In this document: piece by piece, positions 47,801-58,796 of the stretch | How positions within the stretch are numbered: the first letter of the stretch is position 1 | How the letters are laid out: each line of letters opens with the position of its first letter | Assembly: GCF_022201045.2 (NCBI RefSeq) | Contig: NC_068562.1 | Location: 19,498,501-19,562,500 of the forward strand | Direction of reading: 5' to 3' | DNA from: Citrus sinensis | Taxonomy: Eukaryota; Streptophyta; Magnoliopsida; Sapindales; Rutaceae | DNA length: 64,000 nt | Program-made: the position numbers and the translations under genes | Notes under the pieces: model-generated | The model's input: only the letters and a program-made list of their open reading frames with translations | Told to the model about the DNA's origin: nothing | Databases searched by the model: none

Positions 47801-49665
47801 CTCCATATCCTTTTTCTTCTCTTTAGCATTTTCTGGAAAGCAAGCAATAGAAGTGGAAAAAGAAAGAAAAGTTTACTGTAAACAAACATAAGCAAAGAAT
47901 ATTGTTGCAAATAGAAAACCAAATACATAATAAAAGATTTCTGAGAAATATAATGTAATTGTTATCAAACAATCAAGAACATTCTCTATGTGATCAAAAA
48001 CAAATCACAGTAGAGCAATGGCTGCGGTTGGTTTCCAAAATATATCAACACAATCCAAAGTAGAGAAGTTCAAGCCTGAAACATGCTACTATAACTGGGT
48101 CCGTGTTCTAATGCCCATAAATAACCACCTCCCCACCACTCCCCCACTCCGAAAAAAGGGAAACTTCAGAAAATAATCAGATAATTTAGAAATAAATCAG
48201 AGGAGAACAATGCAGGCATTGCTTGCATAGCTGAGCACAAAGACAAATCCTCTATGTCCCAACTCATTCACATGCAACATGCAGTCCGAGAACTATAAGA
48301 TTCCGAACCTCACATTTTCCATTTTCAAACATTTAAACTCAGACTCAATCCAAGCTTATTGCTAGAGCATTAGGTGCTTGATGCAATATCTTAGCTAAAG
48401 CATTTGTCCCTCACAAAGACAAAATAGGGACTCAAAACCATCATTCCTAGGGACTTGAGTTTACCCCCCCCCCCCAAAAAAAAAAATCCCAAGAAATTCA
48501 ACTTGTACAGGCCAGGTCGCAATAAACAACTCGCTTTTCAAATGAAAATCAACAAAAGGATCACAGATTTCTTGCCTAATCCATAATGCTCCAGTGTCCA
48601 TTCAGTTTCATGAAAAGGTAGGAAATAAAACATATTATAACTTTTAAACTTAAATCCTCGAATCAGAATAATCAGAATACTAAATGTGTTTAACTTAACA
48701 AACTGACACTAATTTTCAAAGATTTTCTAAATGTGTTTAACTTAACAAACTGACACTAATTTTCAAAGATTTTTAAAAGTTTGCAGTAGTTAGCAAAGTC
48801 CATACTCTCAAATTCAATCCAAAATTGAGATAATAAAAAAAAATTATAACACTGTTAAAACACAGAAATCGTTTCACAGTGAAAATGGGAATATATATAC
48901 AATAGAGAGACAGAATCAGATGCAGGCATACTAACCATCGGGAATTAAACCATCATCTAGTCGCTTATTTGAGGTATCATATGGGTCTATCCGGATCACC
49001 CGCTTCTTCTTCTTCTTGGGCTGATCATCTTGGGCCTGTGAATCTCCATCAAAACTCTTCTTGTCGCTAACTGTTTTTTTCAAGGAAGATCCAGACATAC
49101 CTTGGAGCTTTATCTGACTTGCATTCACTTTCTTATTTGAATCAGGTTTGCTTTTGCTTACCTTCTTAGCCAATCCCTTATCCCAAATTGTACGAGATTT
49201 TCTACCACTTTCTTGCTCAGCAAAGCTAAATTGTACGAGATTTTCCACCGCCTCAAAACCCGTCTTAGATAAAGTCTTCTTGCCATGTGCCCCTGCATGG
49301 TTGTCATATACCCTCCCAATAGCATCACCACCAGCAGCATAGATTCTCTTCCTTTTCCTATCAGAATTCATGGTTTCATGTCTTCTTGTCTCATAAACCT
49401 CTTCATCACTACCTTGACCTCTGAAAACTATATTATCTTTCCCATTAGACTTCAACTTCCTCTTTCCATCCATGGCACGATGACGAGCCTTTATATTCTC
49501 TCCCTTTGAATTCTTATTCGACTTCCCAATTGAAATTTCGAGTTTTCCATCGTTTACTCTTGAATTTAACAACTTCTTATTCCCACCATTCTCATTCTTG
49601 GACTTTCCATTCGAAATTTTGAGTCTTTTATTGAGCTTATGCCTCAATGTAGACTCAGCGGGCAT
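44806..49665 (-). CDS. EngB/YihA-type GTPase with long N-terminal extension
   Basis: TRAFAC-class GTPase of the EngB/YihA group, related to bacterial ribosome-assembly factors. Ten exons, join(44806..44889, 44993..45028, 45123..45210, 45507..45616, 46529..46633, 46733..46824, 47238..47325, 47499..47618, 47720..47832, 48936..49665) on the complement, keep one frame for 521 residues. The P-loop GRSNVGKSS spans exons 7238/6824 (G1), PGLTQTINFF is the G2 region, DLPGYG is G3, and TKTD is G4; it ends [20 protein letters not shown]. The GTPase domain occupies roughly the C-terminal half. The first 245 or so residues are lysine-rich, with KKKKKR, and look nuclear or nucleolar rather than like an organelle transit peptide. 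Arabidopsis has a similar long form (At5g58370, from memory). The ATG at 49665 is the first in frame. A 5' UTR intron at about 49.70-49.93 kb is likely. Confidence 0.93.
45780..46243. repeat. 272-bp-spaced direct duplication in an EngB-type gene intron
   Basis: Copy 1 runs from about 45783 to 45985 and copy 2 from about 46055 to 46243. Both share CAATATGTATTTGAG, AAAAGACAAAGACAT, GATGCTGCCTAGAA, AAATGAAAGTGGGAAGC and TTTGTGTGTGCATACAG. They are diverged at scattered positions and lie between the exons ending at 46529 and starting at 45616. Confidence 0.8.
48461..48486. repeat. poly-C / poly-A run in intron 1 of the EngB-type gene
   Basis: About 13 C followed by about 12 A, in the largest intron. 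Confidence 0.8.
48680..48772. repeat. 47-bp tandem duplication in intron 1 of the EngB-type gene
   Basis: Two copies starting CTAAATGTGTTTAACTTAAC at 48680 and 48727, essentially identical through TTTTCAAAGATTTT. Confidence 0.9.
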
Positions 49666-50114
49666 TTTTCTCGTCTCAAAACCCAATTCAATAGATATAA
49701 TAACTCAATACACTAACCACACTGGCTCAAAAACCTGGTACAAATATAGAGTTAAAACAAAATAAAAAATTCATTCAGGCAATAAAACAAACACATTGCA
49801 GGTCAGTTAAAAGATTCAAAACAAATCACAGTTAAACCAATTTCAACCTAATGAAGATCAAATAAGAGTGATTACAAATAAAAAAAAAAAAGTGTGAACT
49901 GCGAAATTTAAAAAAAATAAAACTCACTTTAAATCAGGCAGTTGGCAGAGGCCGGCTTTCGTGAGTTGTACTGTTTTTGTGAAGGGACCAAGGAAGTTGC
50001 AGCGGCAGAGAATTGAAAGCCAAATGAAGATTGCCGTTTTTACATTTGCCCCCTAAAGAAATGAGGTATTACTAATTTTCCCATTATACTTTCATAGTAA
50101 CTTGTTACCCCCTT

Positions 50115-51903
50115 GAATGGGTGGGGGTTCGGTTCGGGCTAAACCAAACCGAACCGAACTCAAATTTTTATTCAATTTTTAGTTCGGTTTGCGTTAGCCT
50201 TGAAACCCAAACGGTTTACATCTTCAAAATCGATTAGGTTCGAATTTAAAATTTAAAACTACTTGATTTTGACCAAAAAAATGCATCCAATGACAATCGA
50301 GCAAAACAAAACGAACCCTAACGAAACTCAGCCACAGGTAGGGATGGCAAATTGGTCCTTCCAAATTGGATAGTCATATATCCAATTCAATTAGATTGGA
50401 TAATATCCATCAAAAATCTTCTTGGATATGGAAATTGATATTTTTAAAAATATTCAATTAGATATTAGATGGGTATAAATATTTAATGGATATCTAAAAT
50501 CCAATTAATTTATCCATTTAAAGTTAAAAAAAATATATTGTTAAACTAAAATGAAAAAAAACACAATAAAATTTCATTTCCTCTTATGTTAACTAGTGAA
50601 GAATTTAAATTATATTAAAAACTAAAGTTTCTAAAATTACCCTTCAATTTTTTAACTTATTTAATGCCATTAATAATTATTATTTTATTTTATTGATTTA
50701 ATATTATAAATGGACCTCCACCGGAAATTCGTCAGACCACCGCCGGACCTCGCCGGACCACTGTCGACTTCGCCGGAAAGTTGCCGGACCCCTCTGCCGG
50801 ACTTCACCAGACCTCCGCCACTGGCCACCGGACCACCATTTTATTATTATTATATATATATATATAATTACTAATATAAACAGTTTAATAGCCAAATTTG
50901 ATATTGGAGTTTTAACTATTTTATATTATTATTTTTATATAATAAAAATAAAATATCTATGGATCTCCATATCTATATGAATAAAATCCATATCCATGTC
51001 CAATATTAAATACTGGATATGGATAATTATGGATTTGTATTAATATCCATCCATAATTGGATTTTTGCCATCCTTAGCCACAGCCCCACCCACACATATA
51101 GCCCACAACCTAACCCTATCATCAAACCCTCTGGGTTTGCATGTTCTTGCATGCCACTTCACATCAGCCCACTACGACAAGCCGCGACGCCCTATATCTT
51201 CAGCCTTACGGGCAAAGTCTCTATGATAGCACAACTGCATAGCCTCATCCTTCTCTCTCAAATCACTCATGACTAACGGTTATAGTCAGCTTCCTGTCAC
51301 TAGTCACCACTACAGCTTGCCCTCACTTTTCCTATCAGCTCTTCATAATCATTGTCAGCTTCTTTTTTGCTTGTAATTGCTCGCGTGTTTTGTGAAATTG
51401 CATAGCTCTTGTTGATTGGCTATGAGTACAGGCAAAAACATGCATACCCAGAATATAATTATGAAAATTGAAAACTGTAGGTCTCTAGAGTTCGTGCTCT
51501 GATGGGATTGGCTATTGAGTTGTATACTTGTATGATATTTTGGAGTTTAGAATGTAAAAAATGTATCCAAGTCCATTTGAACATCCCAAATCTACAACAT
51601 TAAACGAACATTTTTGAATATGAAGAACACAATTGTTGGCTTGCTACTTTATCTTAAGCTTCTTGCTACTTTAACCTAAAATGTTTTATAACCCAAATCG
51701 TATTACAACCCAAAATTAACAACTCGTAACCGAACCAAACCAAATTATGAACTTGAACCAAACTAATCGAATTTGAAATCGAATAGAACCAAATTGAAAT
51801 AATTATCCAACCTGTTTGGGTTGAATTCTTAAATCTGAACGTGTTGCAAATCAAATCGAAAACCAAAAAAATCAAATTGAAAATCGAAATGCCCACTCCT
51901 ACC
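50115..51903. mobile_element. degenerate element with 'aaccgaacc' repeats, split by a hAT insertion
   Basis: The outer zones hold GGTTCGG/AACCGAACC words on the left (50115-50240) and AACCAAATT/AAATCGAAA words on the right (51720-51895). Starting near GGGTGGGGGTTCGG and ending near CCCACTCCTACCC, it resembles 506-1480 in layout and in internal sequence. The hAT-type element at 50339-51076 interrupts it, and the two flanking pieces join smoothly across the GCCACAG target site. No outer target duplication was found. Confidence 0.5.
50339..51076. mobile_element. non-autonomous hAT-type element (738 bp) nested in another element
   Basis: The ends are TAGGGATGGCAAA and, as complement, TAAGGATGGCAAA. 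GCCACAGG (50331-50338) and GCCACAGC (51077-51084) match at 7 of 8 positions, read as the 8-bp target duplication. Subterminal zones repeat TTGGAT/ATCCAAT and ATGGATAT words. The interior has a GC-rich patch with repeated GCCGGACC words (about 50712-50840) followed by an (AT)n run. Confidence 0.88.
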
Positions 51904-53859
51904 CTTAATGTTAAATGACTGGCACCCATTTTAAACGCACCAAGTATGCACACACCCAATTTTTAATATAAAATTTATTAATTAATTCTATCAATGACAA
52001 TATAACAAAATTGAGTAAAATATTCACTTCATGTGTTCATTTTATATGTGGGTAAGGATGGTAATGGCAGAAAAGTATGAGTTAGAGGGTTTCTTCTATT
52101 CTCCATCTCATTTAGAATTTGGCCCTTATTCACTAATAAATTTATGATGTGTTAACTAATTAAGAATGGAATGAGATTATTGGAATAAGAATCATTATAA
52201 CATTTACTTACAACATTAGGTGGGGGTAAGAGAATGAATTAGCTAGGGCCCACATAAATTTGGGAATGATTACTTGGGAATCAAAACTCATTTCTCGCTT
52301 TATTCTTGTATGGGGTGGGAATTTCACCAAGCCATGTCTCATAAGGAGAGGTTATTTCTTGATTGAAATAAAATTATGCTTGATTGTAAATTTAAGCTTG
52401 GTGGTCTACAATTCATTTGATTCTATTATATGTTTTGGATAACAAGGTCCAAGAGCGTATTCAAGCAATGACATTGTATAAATAAACTCCTATTACAACT
52501 TTGACTATGATTGTTGTTTTATTGATTAATAGATTTAAACTTAAACAATAATAACACTTGCTGTGAATAGTGATGTGGGAGTAGAGTATACCAGCGAATA
52601 ATGGAGAACCATTAGCTCAATATTAATTTTCTAAGATTGTTGCAGTCTAGTAGTTGTAATTAGGACAAATGTGAGAAAAAGGAACATTATGGAAAATGAA
52701 TATGAAAGTGTGTTTGGAAATTAGTTTTGGAAACTGGAAAATGCTCTTAACTTTCTTTTAAACTTTCTCTTGGATTTCTTAACTAAAAATGATGGATACT
52801 TGAATGAAAGGTGAAGTTTGCTATTTATAGACTTCATTTCTTCACTTTGATTAATTTGAATGTATGCTTAACATTAATCTTAATGCATGCTTTTGCATTA
52901 AATATCAATACATGTTTATCATTAATTAAAGTACATAGTTTTGCGTTAAATATCAATGCATGCTTTAGATTAAATATTAATGCATGATTTATGATTTAAT
53001 ATTTTAAGCTAAATTTATTATTACTACTAATACTACCACCACTACTACTGTTATTATTATTATTTTAGAATAATTGGTTTTTCACTAGCTCGTTCCATAA
53101 GACATTCCCTTACAGGTAAGGTGTTAGCCTAAAGGGCTCCACATAATGTAATTTTGATGATAACAAACATGTGTCTTAAGTAAAAATAATAAATATTGTA
53201 TTTGACATTTTTACTAGTTTTTTGAAGGATAATATTTATGCAAGTGAATCAAGTGAAATTAAGCTCAAGACACTCAACGGACAACGGCAAAATCAAGAAT
53301 AAAGTTTAGAGCTCAATGGACAAATTAGTGCGATAAATTCTTGTAAAGCCGGTATGATTTAATTGATGCATGATTTAGCATTTGAGAAGCTCAAGAGATT
53401 AATTTAATTAAATATTTTTCATAAACTAAAAGGTTTATTTTTATAAAGTAAAGCATTTTGTGGATTTGAATAATTTGAACTTAAATGCTAAGTTTTGGAA
53501 TCTTTGTTTTTAATAAGTATTATTATTAAATTTCGGAGTTGGACATTTTTACAAACATTTGAAATGTTTTGGGTCATACTATAATTTATGAATATTTTGG
53601 ACTAAAGTGAAAGGTTTTGAGAACTTTGAAAAATATGGGCATTATGTTGAAAAAGACCTTTTTGAGAAATAATAATATCTTTGTGGCTATATCATAATTT
53701 CAAAACGTTTTAGAATGTCAACTATTCTTAGGAAATTCTGAAATTGGACATATTTAAAAAGTTTTATGACATTTTAGGTCATAGTATAATTATAAAAAAT
53801 TTGGGTCAAAGTATAATTTTAGTGAACAATGTTCTTTTACGTAAGAAAGTTTTAGAAAG
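51904..53859. other. AT-rich intergenic sequence
   Basis: No gene recognised. TTAAATATCAATGCATG-like words are repeated several times near 52870-52990. There is an (ATT)n run near 53050-53064. Confidence 0.45.
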
Positions 53860-54235
53860 TCAACTTTTACGTAACAAAAGGATTCATTATTCTTTTCATG
53901 ATGTTAGAATAGAAAAATATAGTGATCAAGGAGAAGTTGGTAGTAAGTTTAGGAAGCAGTTTAAGGACTTTATTGAGTTGATGGCTACTTTTCATGTGGG
54001 AGATTATATTTCATGGCAAGGTTGGTTGTGCTATTTCAATAGCTTGAATGCCAAGCTTAAGAAAACTTCAAAGGAGGTTGATGATTTTCTTGAGGTAGTC
54101 ATTCAAGAACATGAGAATAGAATGAGTAACAATTCTCAAGTTGAAGATCACAAGGACTTTATAGATGTCTTGCTTTAGCGTCAGAAAGAAAATATTTTAG
54201 ACTTTCCTATTGATAAAGCTTCATTTGCTGCTATT
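53860..54235 (+). pseudogene. cytochrome P450 (CYP71-like) fragment
   Basis: Reads as an internal part of a CYP71-clade P450: FRKQFKDFIELMATFHVGDY, then ISWQGWLCYFNSLNAKLKK, then EVDDFLEVVIQEHENR and EDHKDFIDVLL, then a TAG at about 54176 followed in frame by RQKENILDFPIDKASFAA. Before this, KRIHYSFHDVRIEKYSDQGE joins two P450 segments that are normally some 50-60 residues apart, so an internal deletion is likely. The heme-binding Cys region, the I-helix and the N-terminal anchor are all missing. It ends directly in the tandem repeat at 54225. Confidence 0.8.
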
Positions 54236-55115
54236 TTTAGGTTTAATTTTCTGCTGTTTCTGGGTAAGGTGGCTGCTATTTTTAAGATTATTTTTCTGCT
54301 ATTTTTTGATAAATTTACTGTTATTCCCAGGTAAATTTTTTTGGTGTTTTGGGCTTCATTTGCTGCTGGTTTTGGGTTAAATATTTTGCTGTTTCTAGGT
54401 AAATATACTACTATTTTTTAGTTAAATTTTCTGCTATTTTTGGATAAATTTTCTGCTGTATTTGGGTTTCATTTACTGCTGTTTTTAGGTTAAATTTTTT
54501 GCTATTTCTGGGTAAATTGGCTGTTGTTTTTTAGTTAAATTGTTTGCTATTTTTGGATAAATTTACTGTTGTTTTTGGTTATATTTTTTGCTGTTTTCAG
54601 GTAAGTTTTTTTGGTGTTCTGGGCTTCATTTGCTGTTGTTTTTTGGTTAAATATTTTGCTGTTTCTAGGTAAATATACTGCTATTTTTGGAAAAATTTAC
54701 TGCTGTATTTGGGATGATTGGCTGCCATTTTTGGTTAAATTTTTTTGGTGTTTTGGCCCTCATTTGCTGTTATTTTTATGTTAAAATTTCTGCCGTTTCT
54801 GGATAAATTAGCTGCTGTTTTACAGTTAAATTTTTTACTATTTCTGGATAAATTTATTGCTATTTTTGTGTTAAATGTTTTGCTGTTTTTGGGTAAATTT
54901 GTTGCTGTTTGGATAAATTTATGACTATTTTTGGGCTAAATTTTTTGCTGTTTACATGTAAATTTTTGGTGTTTTGGGCTTCATTTGCTGCTGGATTTGG
55001 GTTAAATGTTCTACTGTATTTGGGTAAAATTTACTACTATTTTTTAGTTAAATTTTTTACTGTTTTTGGATAAATTTATTACTGTTTTTGGGTTATATTT
55101 TTTGTTGTTTTACAG
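54220..55115 (+). repeat. degenerate minisatellite, about 30-bp units in a higher-order array
   Basis: About 0.9 kb of imperfect units of the type TTTGCTGTTTCTGGGTAAAT, with T-rich and AAATTT variants. A longer marker (TTGGTGTTTTGGGCTTCATT followed by TGCTG) recurs at about 54337, 54609, 54743 and 54967, showing a higher-order period. The first unit continues out of the P450 fragment: GCTTCATTTGCTGCT is shared by the P450 end (54214) and later units. There is no open frame and no coding meaning. Confidence 0.85.
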
Positions 55116-55188
55116 GATCCAAAACTTGTGATATTTGACATTTCTTTTTGTGCTAAATCTTCATGTACAGGTTCTTGTAAACTCGAAA

Positions 55189-58100
55189 ATGGCTGAAAAT
55201 GTAGATGAGGGCAACGAGAATGATTTCAAGGAGAATGATAATGTGAGCTAGGAAAATGAAATTTTAAGAAGACATCGACCTTTCATTGAGTATTTGTAAG
55301 TCTTCTTACATTAAATATTATGTGTTTGACTTTTGGTAAATTTATGAATATTTAGTAAAGCCAAGCACAATAATGTTAATGGGCACTGATTATATTTTTT
55401 TTTCAAAATATTTAATTGACTCGAGCAAGCAAGAAGAAAAAATATTACGGGACCAAGGAAAAAAAGTGGTGAGTGTAGGTGCGATAATTAATTTCCATTA
55501 AATGTGGGATGTGTTACAAGCAATAACTTATTGTCATTTTTTTTAATTTTTTAGGATAGAATTAAATTAGGGAAATGTTTCAAAAATTTGAGTGAAGAAG
55601 AGAAGGCTAAATTTAGAATGGTTGGTAGTGATATAGCACGGAATAAAGACAAAGAAGATGATTTTGTGAAGGGAACTCAAAAAGCCATGGAAACTAGATG
55701 TGCTCCAGATCGTTTTGCAAAACTGGTAGCAAAATTGTCAGAAAATAAAAAAAAAGTTGTTGTGGAGTTAGGATTCGAAAGTCTTCTGCACATAAAATGT
55801 GGTCGACTGAAACAAGATTTATGTTCATGGTTGGTTCAAAATTTTGATCCATTTACTTCATGTATTTTTTTGCATGGTAAGAGTGTCAATCTGTCGCCTC
55901 AAGATTTTGAGTACATTATGGGAATAAAAGATGGTGGAGTCGACATTGATATGGATCTTGGTATTGATGACATAGATAAATTGAGGAATGAATATTGTGA
56001 TGACAATGGATACATTAAGCCGAAAACTTTAAAGTCAAAATTGGTGAATCAAAGGGAGGTGAATGATGACTTAAAAGAAACTTTGTTTTGTTTGTTATAG
56101 CTACAATTATTTTTCCTAAATCGGGGTTGAATTTAGCCCCGTATTACTTGGTTTTTTTGAAAGACACCAGTGCCATAAATAAAAAAAATTGGGCAACGTG
56201 GGCTTTTAAAGGGCTAGTTGAGGGCATACAAAAGTTCAAGGCAAGACAACATAAAGTTGTTAATGGTTGTGTACTATTTTTGGAGGTAATAATTTTTTTA
56301 AAAATGATTTCATCAGTTTTATTGTGTTATTTTGTTTGTGCTTTGTTTTGATCATTTTGTTAATATTGCAGCTTTTTTACATGGATTCTATATCATTTGC
56401 ACGAAAATTTATTGATAAATCTTTAAGTCCAATAACAACATGGACAAATCGAGATGTAACTAACTTATTGAGTTTTGTTAAGAAAAATGGTGGTTATGGG
56501 AGCTCAAAGGTATGGCATCTACTTTTTATTAATTAAATATTAACGTGTCATATTGAAATGACATGTATTTAATAGTATGTGGTATTTATTAGGTTAATTT
56601 GCTAGAAATCCATCCTTAACAAAACACGGCCCAGGAAACATTTGATGGAACAAGTTGGAAGAATGAAGAATGCATACATAATTGTCAACATCAGAAGGAA
56701 TTATCACTTGTTCGAAAAGATATTGGCCGTATGACATTAGAGCTTGATGGTTTAAAGCATTTAATGGGTAGTTGGATGCAGCAAATGCAACAAGTAATGG
56801 AAACCCTTAAAGAGAACTTAACCTAAAAGCAAGTTGAGCAGCAAAAGGAGAATAATGGCACTGCTGTTGGAATTACTTCTCCTTCCTGAAAGCAACAAAA
56901 GAACGATGAATCAAGCCATGAAATTTTAACTTTTGCGGAACTAATGAAGAGAGCCAAAGAAAGGCTAGATGGAGATGATATTCTTGAGAAGAAATTATTG
57001 GATGAGGAGAATGTTGTAGAGAAACATGATGAGAGAATTTTGACGGGTGAGTCAGACCTAAATGAGGGAAAGCGTAAGCAAATTTTCTACAATGTAGCTA
57101 TGCAGGTATTTAGCAATAAACTGTGATCTTTTTTTTTTTTTTGCACAAGTAAAACATAATAGTGCATAGATGAGTATTAAGTTATAAATCATAATTTTTG
57201 TAGGATAATGGCCGGAATGATGATTGTTCTATTGAAGAGGAATCATCAAACCAACTTAGTGTATTTGAGGTTAAAGATATGCGCTCCCGAAAGCGAAAGT
57301 ATGGTCCATACCAAAAACCCCCTTATAATTAGTTTCCCAAAAGACGAAGCAATCAAAATTTTTTTCATGATTCAATCACTCTACTAAATTCATTTTCAGA
57401 GGAAGATATGAAGTTGCTGCAATATATATTTCAAGGAGAATTGCCTATGGAGTAATTGGATTTTCGCATGACCCATTTTCCATATGTTATTATTTTTGCA
57501 TTAACACTGTTATAGTTTTAATTCTATTTTTGGATTCTTAATACAGTGAGCATATTGTTGATGGAATTAGTTTTTTCGTCTCTCGCCAAGAGATGTTTTC
57601 TTTGGCTCCTAATACTTGGATCATTGACACAGTAAGCATACCTTCCTTATATTTAGTTTAATAATTCAATTTATTTATTTTCTTTCTAAGTATTTAAGTC
57701 TTCTTGTTTAATGGCTCTATTCGTAGGTCATAGATTGTTTCGTCAACTACTTGACAAACAAAGAACGTGCAAAAACGAGCCTAGAGATGCGTATTTGGTA
57801 TTTGCCCACCATATTTTCAGTAAGTTGTAAATTTTATACTATGAATTTTTTTACTGATAGTTGACCCTATATGTTGATAATATACTAATTTTATATTTAT
57901 TTTATGAGTTTTGCAGCAAAAAATAGTGGCAAACATGGCCTGCAAAAAGAAATCAAGCATCGAAGAATTTGTCAAAAATCATAATATTCGAGATAAATAC
58001 ATGTCAGAACTTGCAGTATGTGAAAATGTAAGAAATTAAATACAAAATTACAATAAATAATGGCATTGTTTAAGACATTTAATGGTAATTATTAAAAATT

Positions 58101-58796
58101 ATGCATTTGTCATGTATATCTATGTTCTTATAAATGATGGCTATGCACATTGGTATCTAGCGGTGTTGATTGTTAAAACGCAAACCGTTGAAATTTGGGA
58201 CTCTTTACCTAGTAATAGTTCGAATTCACATCGAGAGGAAATTGTTAGAGCAATTGCAAGTGAAGCTTGCATTTCACTTGTATTATTACCAATAAATGCA
58301 AATGTATGCTGACTATTAACATCATTATCACAGTTACAGGGACTCGACGAAGTTTTCCTCGATGACTTTTTGGGAAAATTTCATTCATGTTGGGATTTTT
58401 TTAGTTTTAAAATTTCATATCCAGATAATGTCCCAATACAACCAAATGGAACTAACTGCGGTTTGTTTGTGATCAAGTTCATGGAGGTGCAATGTGATCT
58501 ATTATCTATAAAACATGTATGTGACATTAATTTTATATCATATTGATTTAAAGTTTTACAATGAATGATGACTCTTTTTCTCACTTTTTTATTTTTTCTC
58601 TTACTATATTTAGTATAACTCAACAATAGAAAGATATCGCATTGCACTCCACCTTGTCAACGGAGATACAAATAAAATGAGAGATAGTATCAGATGTAAG
58701 GCTGAAGAATTTCATGATTCGCACAAGAATAATCTTCCACCGACCAAAATGACGAACAAAGTTAATGGTCAAAAGAATTTGAAGAAGAAAAAGTAG
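55189..58796 (+). pseudogene. Ulp1-type cysteine protease (C48-like) pseudogene, multi-exon
   Basis: Relic of a plant Ulp1-domain protein of the kind spread by Mutator-like transposons and also present as host genes. From the ATG at 55189 the frame meets TAG at 55249. A long exon (about 55558-56085) carries DLCSWLVQNFDPFTSCIFLH and LSPQDFEYIMGIKDGG. A single-base frameshift near 56090 leads to ATIIFPKSGLNLAPYYLVFL and NWATWAFKGLVEG. Further exons hold a coiled-coil part with TAA 56824 and TGA 56887, then a TAG at 57330. The C-terminal protease exons are open: DGYAHWYLAVLIV with His at 58148, IWDSLPS with Asp at 58199, and QPNGTNCGLFVIKF with Cys at 58457. Most introns still show GT-AG ends. 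The stop at 58794 ends it. Confidence 0.8.

Noticed and set aside
47531..47928. Short frames within the EngB-type gene
   Set aside because: They overlap real exons in other frames or intron sequence.
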